A DNA stretch of 64,000 nt from Zygnema cylindricum (Eukaryota; Streptophyta; Zygnematophyceae; Zygnematales; Zygnemataceae): contig JBBHKE010000500.1 in assembly GCA_037447655.1 (NCBI GenBank), forward strand, positions 119,093-183,092, read 5' to 3'. The number at the start of each line of letters is the position of its first letter. The stretch's first letter is position 1. This document shows, in pieces, positions 49,648 to 61,446 of the stretch. Position numbers and translations under genes: made by a program. The notes under the pieces are model-generated. The model saw nothing but the letters and a program-made list of their open reading frames with translations, was not told the origin of the DNA and searched no databases.

Positions 49648-50609
49648 TGTTTAAAAAGTTATTTTTATCTTCAATCTTTTTAGTCTATGGTCTTTTTAGT
49701 CTATGGTTACCTCATACTTGTCGTAGTCACTGAGGAGTGGCAAGCAGCTATGGCTGCCGCAAGCAGACAAAGAGACACGCAAAGTGAACAGAAGAGATAG
49801 CCCTTTGCAAAACATAGGCGGTCAAGTCTAAGATTTGATCGTATGACCTTCCGCATGACCGTCGTACGACATAACCGTCTGCTTTATTCGGTAGGTCTTG
49901 ATGAAGCGTTAGGCATATAGGGTACGACATTTATTTAAACTTGGAAAACACGATATGTTTTATTTAACAAGGAAATGGAATAGACCGCACAAAATGTGGA
50001 CCGCACGGAAAATTCAAAACGACATGTCATTTCGACGGACGAAATCAAATGTCAATCTCAGATCGAACGGCTCACATGGGAGCCGATGTACCTGAGTAGA
50101 CATTTGGCACTTTGCGGGGATAATGTCGGCGGGTGACACGTGGCAAGTCTTGAGTGGACAACAATTATTGAGGGAGGAGCAACTACGGCTTAAAAATTGA
50201 CGGACGTCAACGGAACAACCATGTCTTACCATAGCCGTAGAAGAAGTACAGCAGCACATGTACCTTCTTCTACCTTACAGTCTTCTGATTGGTCAGATAC
50301 ACTAGTAATAGGGGGTTTACAAATGAAGTTTAGGACTAAGACCTTTTTGGGGCACCTATCTCTCAAAGACCTTTTGTATTTATAGCCCATCTTTGGCCAA
50401 CCATATCTTAATACTCAAGGGAGCAAATTCAGTGATTCCTTTTGCATTTGTCCTAGGGGAGTCAGGCTTTCACAAGGGTAAAGGTGGTAAAAATATTTGC
50501 GTGCCAAGGTGGCATTTATTTAGTGGGATAGTCAAACGGGCAAATATTATCCTAGAGGCTTCATATAAGCTCAACATTTTTGTGGGGCAATGGAGGTCTC
50601 CGAATTAGA
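49648..50609 (+). repeat. 3' LTR of copia element 1
   Basis: Starts TGTTTAAAAAGT directly after the purine tract and ends GAATTAGA, a mutated form of the TTACA end. The target duplication follows at once. Confidence 0.88.
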
Positions 50610-50805
50610 ACAAAGTGGTCGGAATGGTCTCTGTGAGCGTATTCTCTTTCTTTCAAAGCCGTTGCCTCCCCAGCCGCCACACGTGTATGCAAATCCGCGC
50701 GAGATGAAATGTCTCACCTAGTCGGATCCTTCAGGACCACATGTCTGAGTGTCCTCCCAGTACCATGAAGAAAACCAAGTCAACTCGAGGGCTCCGATAA
50801 CCCTT
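50610..50805. other. Unassigned spacer between copia elements 1 and 2
   Basis: After the ACAAA duplication come about 190 bp that match neither element. Element 2 homology begins abruptly near 50806. Confidence 0.5.
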
Positions 50806-53703
50806 AGGAAGTTTATTTCACTGCTGAAAATGGTAGTCAATGGATGTTTAGGCTAATTTTAGGTAATGAAAACAAGAAACTTTATAATGCTGGTGTTCAT
50901 GATATTATGTTGTGGCATAAGAAGCTTGGACATGTGCATTTATGTAAGTTGAAAGAAATGAAAAAGATGGGAATAGTGGGAGGAATTCAGTTTGGAGAAA
51001 GTGAAAACCTAAGTGACTGTAGTGGTTGTGCTTAAGGTAAGGCACACACGTTACCATTCCCAAAGAAAGCCACTTATAAAAGAGAAAAAGTTTTAGACTT
51101 GGTACACAGTGATATTTGGGGACCGGCCAAAATGCCTTCACCCGGGGGTAAGAGGTTTATGATGACAATCACTGACACTTTGTCTCGGTATTCTAGAGGG
51201 TAATTTCTAAAAATAAATCAGAGGCTCTACGAGTTTTTAAGGAATATAAAGCGTGGAGTCAGATACTTCATGAAACCTCTATTAAGAGAGTAAGGAGTGA
51301 TAATTGGGGAAATCATACCTCCAATCATATTGAGGATTTTCTGAGAGAAGATAGAGTGCAACATCAAAAGATAGTCCTTGAAAATCCTGAGCAGAATGGT
51401 GTGGCCCACAAGTTAAAAAGGACACTAAGTGATAGTGCTAGGAATATGTTGTTTGATAAGAAGATAGGAAAGAGATTCTGGGCACAAGCAATGAACTGTG
51501 CTAATTATCTCAAAAAAAGAGTTCTTACTTTGGAAGTATTAGGCCATTCTTCTCATGAGAGATGGACTCGCCAAAAACCAAGTGTAACACACTTAAAGGT
51601 TTTCGGTAGTCAAGTGTTCAATCTAGACATAGATCGGTCAAATTAGAAGCTAGATCTGAAAGGAAAACCAAGATATCTAGTAGGATATAATGAAGATGTA
51701 AAAGGATATAGAGTCTATGATCTTAAGAGAGAAGATATAATCCTAGTGAAGCATCTAATGGTTATGGATGAAGGAAAATCTATAAATCCCTTTAAGCATA
51801 CAAAGACAGTTAAAATCAGATTTGAGTCAAAAAATTATGATGACTTTGAGCTTCCTAGCTATCCAGGTTTACGAGAAGATGATGATCCTGTAGGTACAAA
51901 TCAGACCGGGGAGGATTCAGCCGTGGAACCCCTTGTGCCAACTCCACCCGAAGCGGAAGACGTGGTGGAAATAGACGCGGAATCACGGGATAAGGGAGAG
52001 GTCAAAACTGTTCAAAAGAATCCACGAAAGCCATCTATTCCGTCATCAGAGTTTGAGGATGGAAGGAGAGGCAACAAAAGATTGCAAGAGAAACAAGTTA
52101 ACAACAAGGTAACTAAACTGTCTCACCCCGATAAACCTTAGACTTATGGTAACGCGATGAACTGTCACGAAAGGAACCGAGGAGAGAACAATTTATGAGG
52201 AGATTGCTTCGATTATGGCAGCCGATACATGGGAATTGGTGGACAGTCCTCCTAACAAAAATTCAATCGGGTGTAAGTGGGTATTTAAATAGAAACTCAA
52301 CCAGGATAACACCATTGAGCGCTACAAGGCTCGGTTAGTGGCGAAGGGATTTACCCAAAAAGAGGGAATTGACTACGAGGAGACATTTGCCCCAGTCGTC
52401 AAGTTTCCCTCCGTTTGGATATTTCTCAATATGGCAGCAGCAAAAAGACATGGAAGTACATCAAATGGACATCAAGATCGCCTTCCTACATTGAGAGTTG
52501 GAAGAGGAGATCTTTATGCGACAGTTCGAAGGATGTTTGGAATAAGGGGAGGAGAGCAAGGTTTGCCGATTGATCAAATCTTTATATGGGCTGAAACAGG
52601 CGCCTCGACAATGGAATAACAAGCTCAATTAGTTTATTACAGGATTAAGATACATTTGGATAAGCTCAGATCACTCAATTTATTTGTTTGAAAATGAGGA
52701 AGGAATTGTTTATATTGCAATTTATATTGATGATAAATCTATGGATAAAATAAATAAGTTGAAAAGGGATCTAAAAAGTAGATTTGAGATGAAGGATATA
52801 GGCGACAGAAGGTATATTTTAGGAATTCAGGTAGAGAGAGACACAGATAGAAAGATAATCAGATTAACTCAAAAGGAGGGGATTGGAAACATGTTAGAAA
52901 GATTCCAAATGGATAAGGCTAATAGTTTTACCACTCCAATGGAACTAAAGAAGGGAAGTGAGGGGAAGGTGGAAGAGGGAGTTATAATCTTGGATGATGA
53001 GTTTGGCCCTGAAGAGAAAAGATTTATGCAAACAATTCCTTATAAACAAGTAGTCGGCAACCTAATATATTTTATTAATTTTACCCGACAGGACATAGCT
53101 GCAGCTGTAGGAGTACTAAGTAGGAGTCTCAATACTCCCACTAAGAAAGATTGGGAGGCAGCTAAGAGAGTCATTAGATACCTCATAGGGACTAGAGATC
53201 TATGGTTACATTTAGGTGGGAATAATACAGACCTCACCACTTAGAGTGATGTCAGTTATAGGGATGCTCCTATGAGGAGATGCACGTCTGGGTATGTATT
53301 GTATGTGGGTGATGGGGCTTGCTGTTGGAGCAGCAAACAACAAAAGGTCATTGCTCGGCCCACCATGGAGGCTGGGTACATGGCCCCTTGCTCTGCTGTA
53401 AAAGAATTAATGTGGGTCAAGTCTTTGCTTGGTGAGCTTGATTATCTTAAGAGTGGTGTTCAAAAAATGTTTTGTGATAATCAGGCAGCCATTGCCATTT
53501 CTGCCAATCCTAAACTCCACTTTAAACCCACACATATGGACATTAGACTTGGTTTCGTTAGGGAGAAGGTAGAAGACAAAATTATCAGTTTAGAATATAG
53601 ACCAGATAGTAAAATGGTAGCAGATATGATGACCAAACCTTTGCCTTCCCCTAAGCTATTTTTTTACAAGGAAAAGTGTGGTCTTGAATTGAAGAGTGAC
53701 TAG
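50806..53703 (+). pseudogene. Partial pol of copia element 2
   Basis: Integrase (HKKLGHVHL, CSGCA, DIWGPAKMPSPGGKRF) is followed by RT and RNase H (MRRCTSGYVLYVGDGACCWS, DNQAAIAISANPKLHF). Stops interrupt it near 51033, 51643 and 53243, and there are frameshifts around 51200 and 52440-52620. At the RT active site the YIDD motif is kept, but residues just after it are missing compared with element 3. Confidence 0.88.
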
Positions 53704-53716
53704 AAAATAAGGGGAG

Positions 53717-54806
53717 TGTAGAAGTTAATGGTTCTTTTAGTATTTTATAGGCCTAAACATATAAAATGAAATGCAAAAAACAAGCAGCGGCAGTCTACCT
53801 CTAACTCCTCTCTTCAGCTCCCACACTTGTTGCAATCACTGAAGGTTAGAGAGGGAGCTAGAACTATGGGTGCCTATGCTGTCCAGAGAGAGAGAGACAG
53901 GGAGTAGATTTTGGTATATTTATCAAAATATAATTGATGAACCTAGGATTTGATCCTAGTACCTACCGTCCGGCAAGTCAGTAGGAGACGGTAGCTTTTT
54001 CCTATAGTCTACGATCAGTGCTAAGCAATATAGGGTTTGACAAGTATTTAAGGATGTACCGCTATGTTAATTCATTTAACGGCGCGAATAAACATATAAC
54101 ATAAACACAGTTAGAATATACGTACGGCTTACGATACTCCGCGAAACGAATACCGCGCATTTGTTTCAATAGCGAAACAAATACCGAACAATGATTTTTG
54201 ACGGCGAAACAAATACCGCGCGTTGATTTTCGACGGCTAGAATCAAAAGCCGGTTTTGATCGAACGACCACGATAGGTGTCGAGATCACGGAATACGGGC
54301 TTTGGCGGTTTTTGGTCAACGCCACGCAAGGGCCACGTGGCACGACATCATTGGTTTGCGTCATCTCCAAAAAATATGGGAATTAATCCGGATATGGCAA
54401 GCGTCAACATTTCGGCCATGCCGTACGATGGTCGTACAGAAAGTACTTTGGCATCTGGACCTTTCTATACGACAGTCTTCTAATTTGTGCCATACTCTGG
54501 TAGTAGAGGGTTTAGAGAGGGATATAGGAATTAGAAAATTTGGTAGGTAGCTGCCTCTCTCCCAGAGTGCTTCTGTACAAAATGTCAACTTTGACCTTTT
54601 ATAACTTATTGCTCACGGGAGCAAATTTTGAGATTCTTTTTGCTATTCACTTAGGGGAGTCTTGTTTTAACAAGGGTGAAGGTGGTAAGAGTATTTGTGT
54701 GCCAGGCTGGCAGTTATTCTTGCTGAAAGACAAAGGAGTCAGGGGTATCCTAGGGGCTTCGTGTGAGCTGCTCATTGTGAGGACCTATGGAGGTATCAGA
54801 ATTACA
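53717..54806 (+). repeat. 3' LTR of copia element 2
   Basis: 1090 bp starting TGTAGAAGTTAATGG and ending GAATTACA. It contains CTAGGATTTGATCCTAG, a 7-bp stem with a TTG loop, also present in altered form in the LTRs of element 3. It shares the GAGCAAATTT...GATTCTTTTTGC segment with the other LTRs. Confidence 0.85.
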
Positions 54807-56057
54807 TGATGATGGCAATGGTAAAAGAGAGGTAGAAAGTGAAAGGTGGGATTATGCCCAAAGCTGAGGAGGGTGATAAAGGCAAGTGTGGGGAAGTGAA
54901 AGTGCATAATCTATAGAAAGGGATGGAATAGGATGAAGAGTGGCTGTCGGTGTTGGTTTGACGGGCCCATGTGTGGTTGAGTAGGTGGCAGCGGATGCAG
55001 TTTTGGGAGGGTCTTAGTGCACGTGCTATGTTGGCAAGTGATTAATGGAAGGAAAAAAAATGAGGGAGAGGCTTAGCTTGGGAGTTCAACATGAGAGGGG
55101 GAGGGGGCTCAACTGAGTCGCCGAGTCAAAGTCCAGAGCAATCAAAAATAAAGGGAGACGGTGATCGAGACGCACGGTGCTTTTGAGGTGCCATAGAGGA
55201 CGAGATCCGAGGTAATAATGGATGAAAAACTACAACCAATTTGGTTTAGCAAGGAGCCATAGTCGAATCAAGTAGGCTTAGCAAAAAGCTATAGTCGAGG
55301 TTAGCGGAAGGTTGTAGACGAAAAAGCAATTCTCCACAAAACGAGCTGATGTTGACGGATGAAAATATCAATTGCAGAAATCTGGATGGCTGACTAATAG
55401 CTCGCCAAATTAGGCGGCAACCGTGGTCGGAGATGGGCACAAAAAGAAAAAAGGAAAACGATCAAAATCGGCAGATCCAACTTATAAAAACGAGAAAACG
55501 TATGGGGTTGATTTTTACCACCAATAGAAAGGTTTTGAATAAATCTATTTTTAGAGTACCCACACCACAAATTTGGCGCCCGATACACGAAGAGAAGGGA
55601 AAAAACCGTAACAGGAGCGATGGTCGAAAGAAGTCAACCGAGTAAAAGAAATTCTGAGCAACAAATGCTGAAATTGACGAAAAAAGACAGTAAGAGCAAA
55701 AATCGTGATTGTTGGCTACTGGCATGCCAAATTAGGCGGCAAAGAGGATAGGATATGGCGGTAAAAGGAAAAATTAAAATCGGCCAAAATTGATAGACAC
55801 GATTAAGAGAAAACGAGAAAAAGAATGTCGCTGATTTTCCCATTGATAAAAAGGTCGTTGAAAATACTGTCCGTGGAGCTCTCACACGCCAAATTTGGCA
55901 CCGGATACACGAAAGGAAGAGAGAAAAACCCTAACGAAAGCCATGGTCTAAGCTTATATTACTTTTGTAAATAGTTAGATTGCTTTTTCGTGTATTAGAC
56001 TTTAGTGTGTATAGACTATTTATTCAGGTAGAGTATCACCGTATTACATTACAGTAG
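54807..56057. other. Spacer with diverged ~320-bp tandem repeat
   Basis: No gene was recognised between copia elements 2 and 3. The first 500 bp are purine-rich without known similarity. The rest is the tandem repeat listed separately. Confidence 0.6.
55330..55960. repeat. Two diverged tandem units of about 320 bp
   Basis: Matching landmarks recur 320 bp apart: GCCAAATTAGGCGGCAA (55408 and 55728), AAAACGAGAAAA, a GATAAAAAGGT-like segment, and AAATTTGGCGCCCGATACAC / AAATTTGGCACCGGATACAC, followed by GAGAAAAACC and CATGGTC. The TTTGGCGCC block resembles the primer-binding region that follows the LTR in many plant Ty3/gypsy elements. Whether this is a retroelement remnant is inference. Confidence 0.75.
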
Positions 56058-57114
56058 TGAAACTCTGAGACCTCCATAAGTCCTCAGAGTGGACAGCTCC
56101 CAAGAAGCCTCTAGGATAACCCTGACCCCTTTGTGTTTCAACAAAAATAACCGCCACCTTGCCAGATAATAACACTGGCCAACTTCACCCCTGTGAAGGC
56201 AAGACTCCTCTGAGTCGATAGCAAAAAAAATCTCTGAATTTGCTCCCCTGAGTAGTAAGTTAGGGAGGGTCAAAGTTGACCTTTTGTACAGAAGCTCTCT
56301 GGGAGAGAGGATCCTATCTCCTAATTTTTCTAAGTCCTATCTCTCTCACAGACTCTATCTACTGATGTACGGAAACAATCATATTCCACTTCCGTACAAA
56401 AAAGTACAGCTGCCGGTGTACTTTATGTACGGACATTGTACAACATGGCCTAGATGTCGACACATGTCATATCCGGATTCGGTGCCGTAATCTCCGGAGA
56501 TACCACGATCCAATATAATTTTGCCACGTGTCATTCAATGTGGCGATAACCACAAACCGCCGAAATCTTCTTCTGCGATCTCGACGCTAATTCCGGCCGT
56601 CCGATTAAATTCACATTTAATCGTAGCCGTAATAAATACATGCGAGGTATTCGTTTCGCTAAGAAATAAATGCGCGGTATTGGTTTCTTATCCGTACCTT
56701 AATCCGTACTTTAACATTTAATGGATCTATGTATCTTGTAAACAGTTACAGTTAAATGAATTATCCTACCTGATAATGTTAAATTAATTATCAAACCATA
56801 TAATATGTAACACTAGTTCTAGGCTTAACGGCTAAGGCTACCGGCTACCGGCTGCTTGCCGTCCGATAGGTACCAGGATCAAATCCTGTGGCCGACACAT
56901 ACCTTTTAGTAAATAAACCCCTTACTAATATATATTTCCCGTAAATCTTTGGATAGCCTAGGTAGCCATGGCTCTAGCTCCCTCTCCAATTTTTCAGTGA
57001 ATGCGACAAGTTTGAGAGTTGGAGAGAGAAGTTAGAGGTAGACTGCCTCGGCTTCTTTCTATATTTCTATTTAGACCTAGAAAATACTTAAAAAAAGGAC
57101 CATTAATTTCTACA
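56058..57114 (-). repeat. 3' LTR of copia element 3
   Basis: On the minus strand it starts TGTAGAAATTAATGGTCC and ends GAGGTCTCAGAGTTTCA. Between about 56470 and 56860 I see no difference from the other LTR. Confidence 0.92.
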
Positions 57115-57139
57115 CTCCCCTTGTTTTCTAGTGAATCTT

Positions 57140-57622
57140 TAATTTCAGACCACACTTTTCCCTGCAGAAAATTAGCTTAGGGGAAGGCACAGGTTTGGTC
57201 ATCATATCTGCTACCATCTCACTATATGGTCGGTACTCTAAACTGATTATTTTGTTTTCTACTTTCTCTCTAACAAAGCTGAGTCTGATGTCCATGTGTT
57301 TGCTTTAAAATGATGTTTAGGATTGCGGAAATAGCGATTGCTGCCTGATTATCACAAAAACTTTCTGCACACCACTCTTAAGGTGACCAAGCTCACCAAG
57401 CAAAGACTTGACCCACATCAATTCTTTTACAGCAGAGCAAGAAGCCATATACTCAGCCTCCATGGTGGACTGAGCAATAATTTTTTGCTGTTTGCTACTC
57501 CAACAGCAAGCCCTATCACCCACATATAATACATATCCAGAAGTGCATCTCCTCATCGGAGCATCACCATAACTGGCATCACTCCAAGTAGTGATGTCAG
57601 TATTCTCCCCACCCAAATGCAA
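57140..57622 (-). pseudogene. RNase H end of element 3 pol, frameshifted
   Basis: The RNase H part DASYGDAPMRRCTSGYVLYV and QSTMEAEYMASCSAVKEL is clear. A stop (TAA) separates it from the RT part just upstream. A one-base frameshift follows the LKSGVQKVF segment. The C-terminal part continues in another frame to the stop before the purine tract. Confidence 0.85.
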
Positions 57623-58306
57623 TTATAGATCCCTAGTTCCTATCAAAAATCTAAGGACTCTCTTAGCTGCCTCCCAATCTCTCTTAGTGGGAGCATTTAG
57701 ACTTCTACTCAACACTCCTACAGCTGCAGCTAAATCCGGCCGGGTACAATTCATAAAATAGATTAGACTTCCCACTACTTGCCTGTAAGGAATAGTCTGC
57801 ATGAACTTCTGTTCTTCATGAGATAATTCCTCGTCTAAGACTATGACTCCTTCTTCCTCACTCCCCTCACTTCCCTTCTTCAACTCCATTGGAGTTGTAC
57901 AACTATTAGCTTTATCCATTTGAAATTTTTCAAGCATGTTCCCTATTGCTTCTTTTTGAGTCAATCTTATAATTTTTCTTTTTCGTTCTCTCTCTACTTG
58001 AATTCCCAAAATATATTTTGCTTCCCCCATATCGTTCATTTCAAATCTCCCCTTAAGATCGATTTTCAGTTTATTAATTTTTTTTATTGATATACTTAAA
58101 ACAAGCAAATCAACAACATAAATTGCAATATTTATAAAACCTTCCTCATCTTCGAAAACATAGATTGAGTGATCTGAGCTGATCCGGATATATCCCAGAC
58201 CGGTAAGAAACTCATCAAGCTTCTTATTCCACTGTTGAGGCGTCTGTTTCAAACCATAAAGAGATTTAATCAGCCGGCATACCTTACTCTCCTCTCCTTC
58301 CTCCAC
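57623..58306 (-). pseudogene. C-terminal RT part of element 3 pol
   Basis: RT palm sequence [20 protein letters not shown] leads to IAIYVVDLLVLS, where copia RTs have a YVDD active site: one catalytic aspartate is replaced by valine. The thumb/connection FEMNDMGEAKYILGIQVERE and DLAAAVGVLSRSLNAPTKRD follow. Two in-frame stops lie just upstream, between here and the main gag-pol frame. Confidence 0.88.
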
Positions 58307-58396
58307 AAACCCTTCGGGTTGTCACGTGAAGATCTCCTCTTCCAATTCTCCATGCAAAAAAGCTGTCTTGATGTCCATCTGGTGCACTTCCATGTC

Positions 58397-60688
58397 TTAT
58401 GCTGCTGCCAGGCTGAGAAGTATGCGGACGGAGCGAAATCTGACCACCAAGGCAAAGGTTTCCTCGTAGTCAATTCCCTCCTTTTGTGTAAATCCCTTTG
58501 CCATTAGTCGGGCCTTGTAGCGCTCGATTGTGTTATTTGGGTTCAGTTTTAATTTGAAAACCCACTTACAACTGATTGGTTTTCGGTTAGGTGGACAATC
58601 CACCAGCTCCCAAGTATCGGCTGCCATAATTGAGGCCATCTCCTCATTGATGGCTGCTTTCCACCGATTTCTTTCTGGACAAGTCATCGCCTCTCCATAA
58701 GTTTGAGGTTCATCTTGATGAGATAGTTTAGTTACCTTGTTATTAACCTGTTTTTCTTGCAGTCTTTTGCTACTTCTCCTTCCCCCCTCAAAATCTGAGG
58801 ACGGAATAGATGGTTCTCGTGGATTCTTTAGAACAAACTCGGCTTCTCCCCTATCCCTTGATTCTGAATTTTCCGCTTCGGGTAGAGTTGTCACTGGAGT
58901 TTCCACAGCCGAGTCCTTTTCGGTCTGATTTGTACCTGGAAGAATGTCATCTTCTCTAAAACCTGGATAGTTAGGAAGCTCAAAGTCATCGGAATTTTCT
59001 AACTCAAATCTGATTTTTACTGACTTCGTATATTTGAAGGGATCCACAGACTTTCCTTCATCCATAACTACTAGATGCTTTACTAAGATTACATCTTCCC
59101 TTTTTAGATCATAAACTCTATATCCTTTAACATCCTCATCATATCCTAATAAGTATCCCGGTTTTCCTTTAGGATCTAGCTTCCAATTAGACCGGTCTGT
59201 ATCTAGATTGAATACTTGACTGCCCAAAACCTTTAAGTGAGATATGTCTGGTTTCCGGCCTGTCCATCTCTCATAAGATGTTTGATCTTTTATAGCTGAA
59301 GTAAGAACTCTATTTTTGAGGTAATTAGCACAGTTCATTGCTTCTGCCCAAAACCTTTTTCCTATCTTCTTATCTGACAACATACTTCTAGCACTATCAA
59401 TTAGTGTTCTATTTAACCTTTCAGCTACCCCATTCTGTTCCGGGTTTTCTAGAACTGTCTTTTGGTGTTGGACCCCATCTTCCCTCAGAAAATCCTCAAA
59501 CTGGTTAGAAGTATACTCTCCACCATTGTCACTCGGTATTCTCTTGATTGGAGTTTCATGGAGTTTTTCGCTCCATGATTTATATTGTCTAAAATAATCC
59601 TGAGCTTCGGACTTGTTTTTCAAAAAATACACTCGAGAATACCGAGACCAATCATCAGTGATAGTCATCATAAATCTCTTCCCCCCCGGTGAGGGCACTT
59701 TAGCCTGTCCCCAAATATCTGTGTGTACTAGATCTAGAATGTTTTCTCCCTTATAGGTGGCTGTTTTTGGAAAAGGTAATCTGTGTGTTTTACCTTGAGC
59801 ACATCCACTACAATCACTTATACTATCATTCTCACTGAGCTTAATCCCTTCCACCACTCCCATGTTTTTGATCTCTCTTAATTTGTCTAGATTCACATGC
59901 CCAAGCCTCTTATGCCACATCATAATATCATGAACACCAGCATAATAAAGTTTATTCTTTTCATTACTTAAAACCAGCCTAAACATCCCATGGCTACCTT
60001 TCTCAGCAATGAAATAGACATCCTCCTCAAAACTAGCAGTAAAGACTCCTTCCCTAGTGCTAGTAAAAAAACCCTTATCATCTAATACGGATGTAGAGAT
60101 GAGGTTTTTGTTCAGCTCCGGAATAAACAATACATCGGAGAATGTTAATATGGATGTCTTTCCTTCTACTAACACTTTCAAATCTACCGATCCTACAAGA
60201 GTAGTGGTGACTATCCTCCCATCCCCGTACTCTATCTCTACGGTGGGAATATTTCTTATCTTAGTGAACAGGTGCCTATCCTTACACATGTGCATGGAGG
60301 CACCTGAATCTACAATCCAGCCTGCTTCACCTTTCAATCCACCGTAAGCACATTTCTGCCTTCGTGGAATTTCGACCTCGTTTTTCGCCTCCAACTCCAC
60401 ATCTAAAAGGAGCTCATCGTCATCGTCCTCGGATTCCGCCTCATGTACCTGTGTCACAAGGGCATTTTTCTTTCCTCTCGGGGTTCCACAGGTCTGCCCC
60501 TCCTTTAACCGAAGCTCGATTAGCTTAGTGCACTCTGTGATATAGTGCCCAGGTTTCTTACAGAAATGACATAAACCTTTGGGAGCCCTTGGTCCGAACT
60601 CGTCGGTCTGATTTTTCTGCTCCCTCCCCCCATAGTTTCCGACCGGTTTCCGGGAATCCTTGTTCCTCCAATTGATCGCAGTTGCCAA
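58397..60688 (-). pseudogene. Long gag-pol frame of element 3 (763 codons)
   Basis: The longest frame of the element. It has a zinc knuckle CHFCKKPGHYITEC (CX2CX4HX4C), protease site WIVDSGASMHMC, the GAG-pre-integrase segment HKRLGHVNLDKL with CSGCAQGK, integrase core with HTDIWG, DDWSRYSRVYF and NGGEYTS, and the RT fingers WELVDCPPNRKPISCKWVF. It is closed by a stop after LLSLAAA. A stop just upstream cuts it off from the N-terminal gag part, so no normal start codon serves it. Confidence 0.9.
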
Positions 60689-60884
60689 GGCTTAGCCACT
60701 CTTTCCTCCCCTTCGGATCTCAATCGTATTCTCCCGAACGAGAATCATCCCTACCACTGAGTTCCATATCCATCTTGAGTCCGGCAAGTCCTGCACACGG
60801 TTGACTATGTTCTCGAACTCATCGTGTAACTTCATCAGTAAACAGTTAACCTTTTTTTTTCACTAAAATCTTTTCCCGCACTCT

Positions 60885-61442
60885 TTAGCTCCATGAAGAG
60901 TGTAGCAAGCTCATTGCAAAAATCCAACATCTTCCCCCTTTGTATACATACTCCTTAACTTTCTGATCAGCCAACTGTTGTTGCTGAATCGTACCACTTC
61001 GGTACATCTCTATGAGAGCCATCCAAAGATCGGATGCCCTTTCTACCTGCAAATGAAGACATGCAAGTCCTTGAGTGAGATGGCGTAGGATGAAATGCTT
61101 TGCCGCCATATTGTTGAAGTCCCAGGTTTCAGTATCATTCTCCTCATTCCTCGGAATAGGTGACATGAATGCCGAACCAGTTGCTATTGGTGTGGTCGTC
61201 TCCTTCTCCTTTCCTTTGTCCACCACCTCTCCTTCTTTTGTTTCCTCCGTTGAAGGTGGATCCTCTTTCCTGGTGAATCTGCTTCCTCCAAACCCTGGAG
61301 GAATTCCAAGACTTGATGGACGCCCCAACCGTCCACTCACTATCCCCCAAAACCTTTTTTCGCATAGAGCTCCTATCATCATACTTTCCCAGTATATAAA
61401 GCCAGTTCCATTAAAGATTGGTACCCTAGAGGGTGGGCCCAT
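60885..61442 (-). pseudogene. N-terminal gag frame of element 3
   Basis: The gag starts MGPPSRVPIFNGTGFIYWES 4 nt after the 5' LTR and contains the copia gag helical part TWDFNNMAAKHFILRHLTQG. After KEYVYKGG a one-base shift changes the frame, and further frameshifts and stops follow at 60690-60880. Confidence 0.88.
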
Positions 61443-61446
61443 AACC

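Larger units (their letters stand above)
44291..50609 (+). mobile_element. Copia element 1, full outline, decayed
   Basis: A complete 6.3-kb Ty1/copia outline is flanked by a perfect 5-bp duplication ACAAA (44286-44290 and 50610-50614). LTRs are at 44291-45274 and 49648-50609. Internal order is gag, zinc knuckle, protease, integrase, reverse transcriptase, RNase H, then the purine tract AAAACAAAGGAG. The LTRs differ at many positions and by small indels, so the insertion is old. Confidence 0.92.
50806..54806 (+). mobile_element. Copia element 2, 5'-truncated
   Basis: Similarity to element 3 starts inside the region before integrase (VYFTAENGS) and runs through integrase, RT and RNase H to a 3' LTR. 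The 5' LTR, gag and protease are absent. The purine tract AAAATAAGGGGAG precedes the LTR at 53717. No target duplication can be assigned. Confidence 0.88.

Noticed and set aside
54780-54806. TATCAGA near the end of the element 2 LTR as a tRNA-Met primer site
   Set aside because: It lies inside the LTR end of a 3' LTR, not downstream of a 5' LTR, and is not conserved in elements 1 and 3.
56846-56890. tRNA-like sequence in the element 3 LTR (GGATCAAATCC resembling a T-arm / B box)
   Set aside because: No acceptor, D or anticodon stem could be built around it. The same spot in element 2 is a simple 7-bp hairpin.
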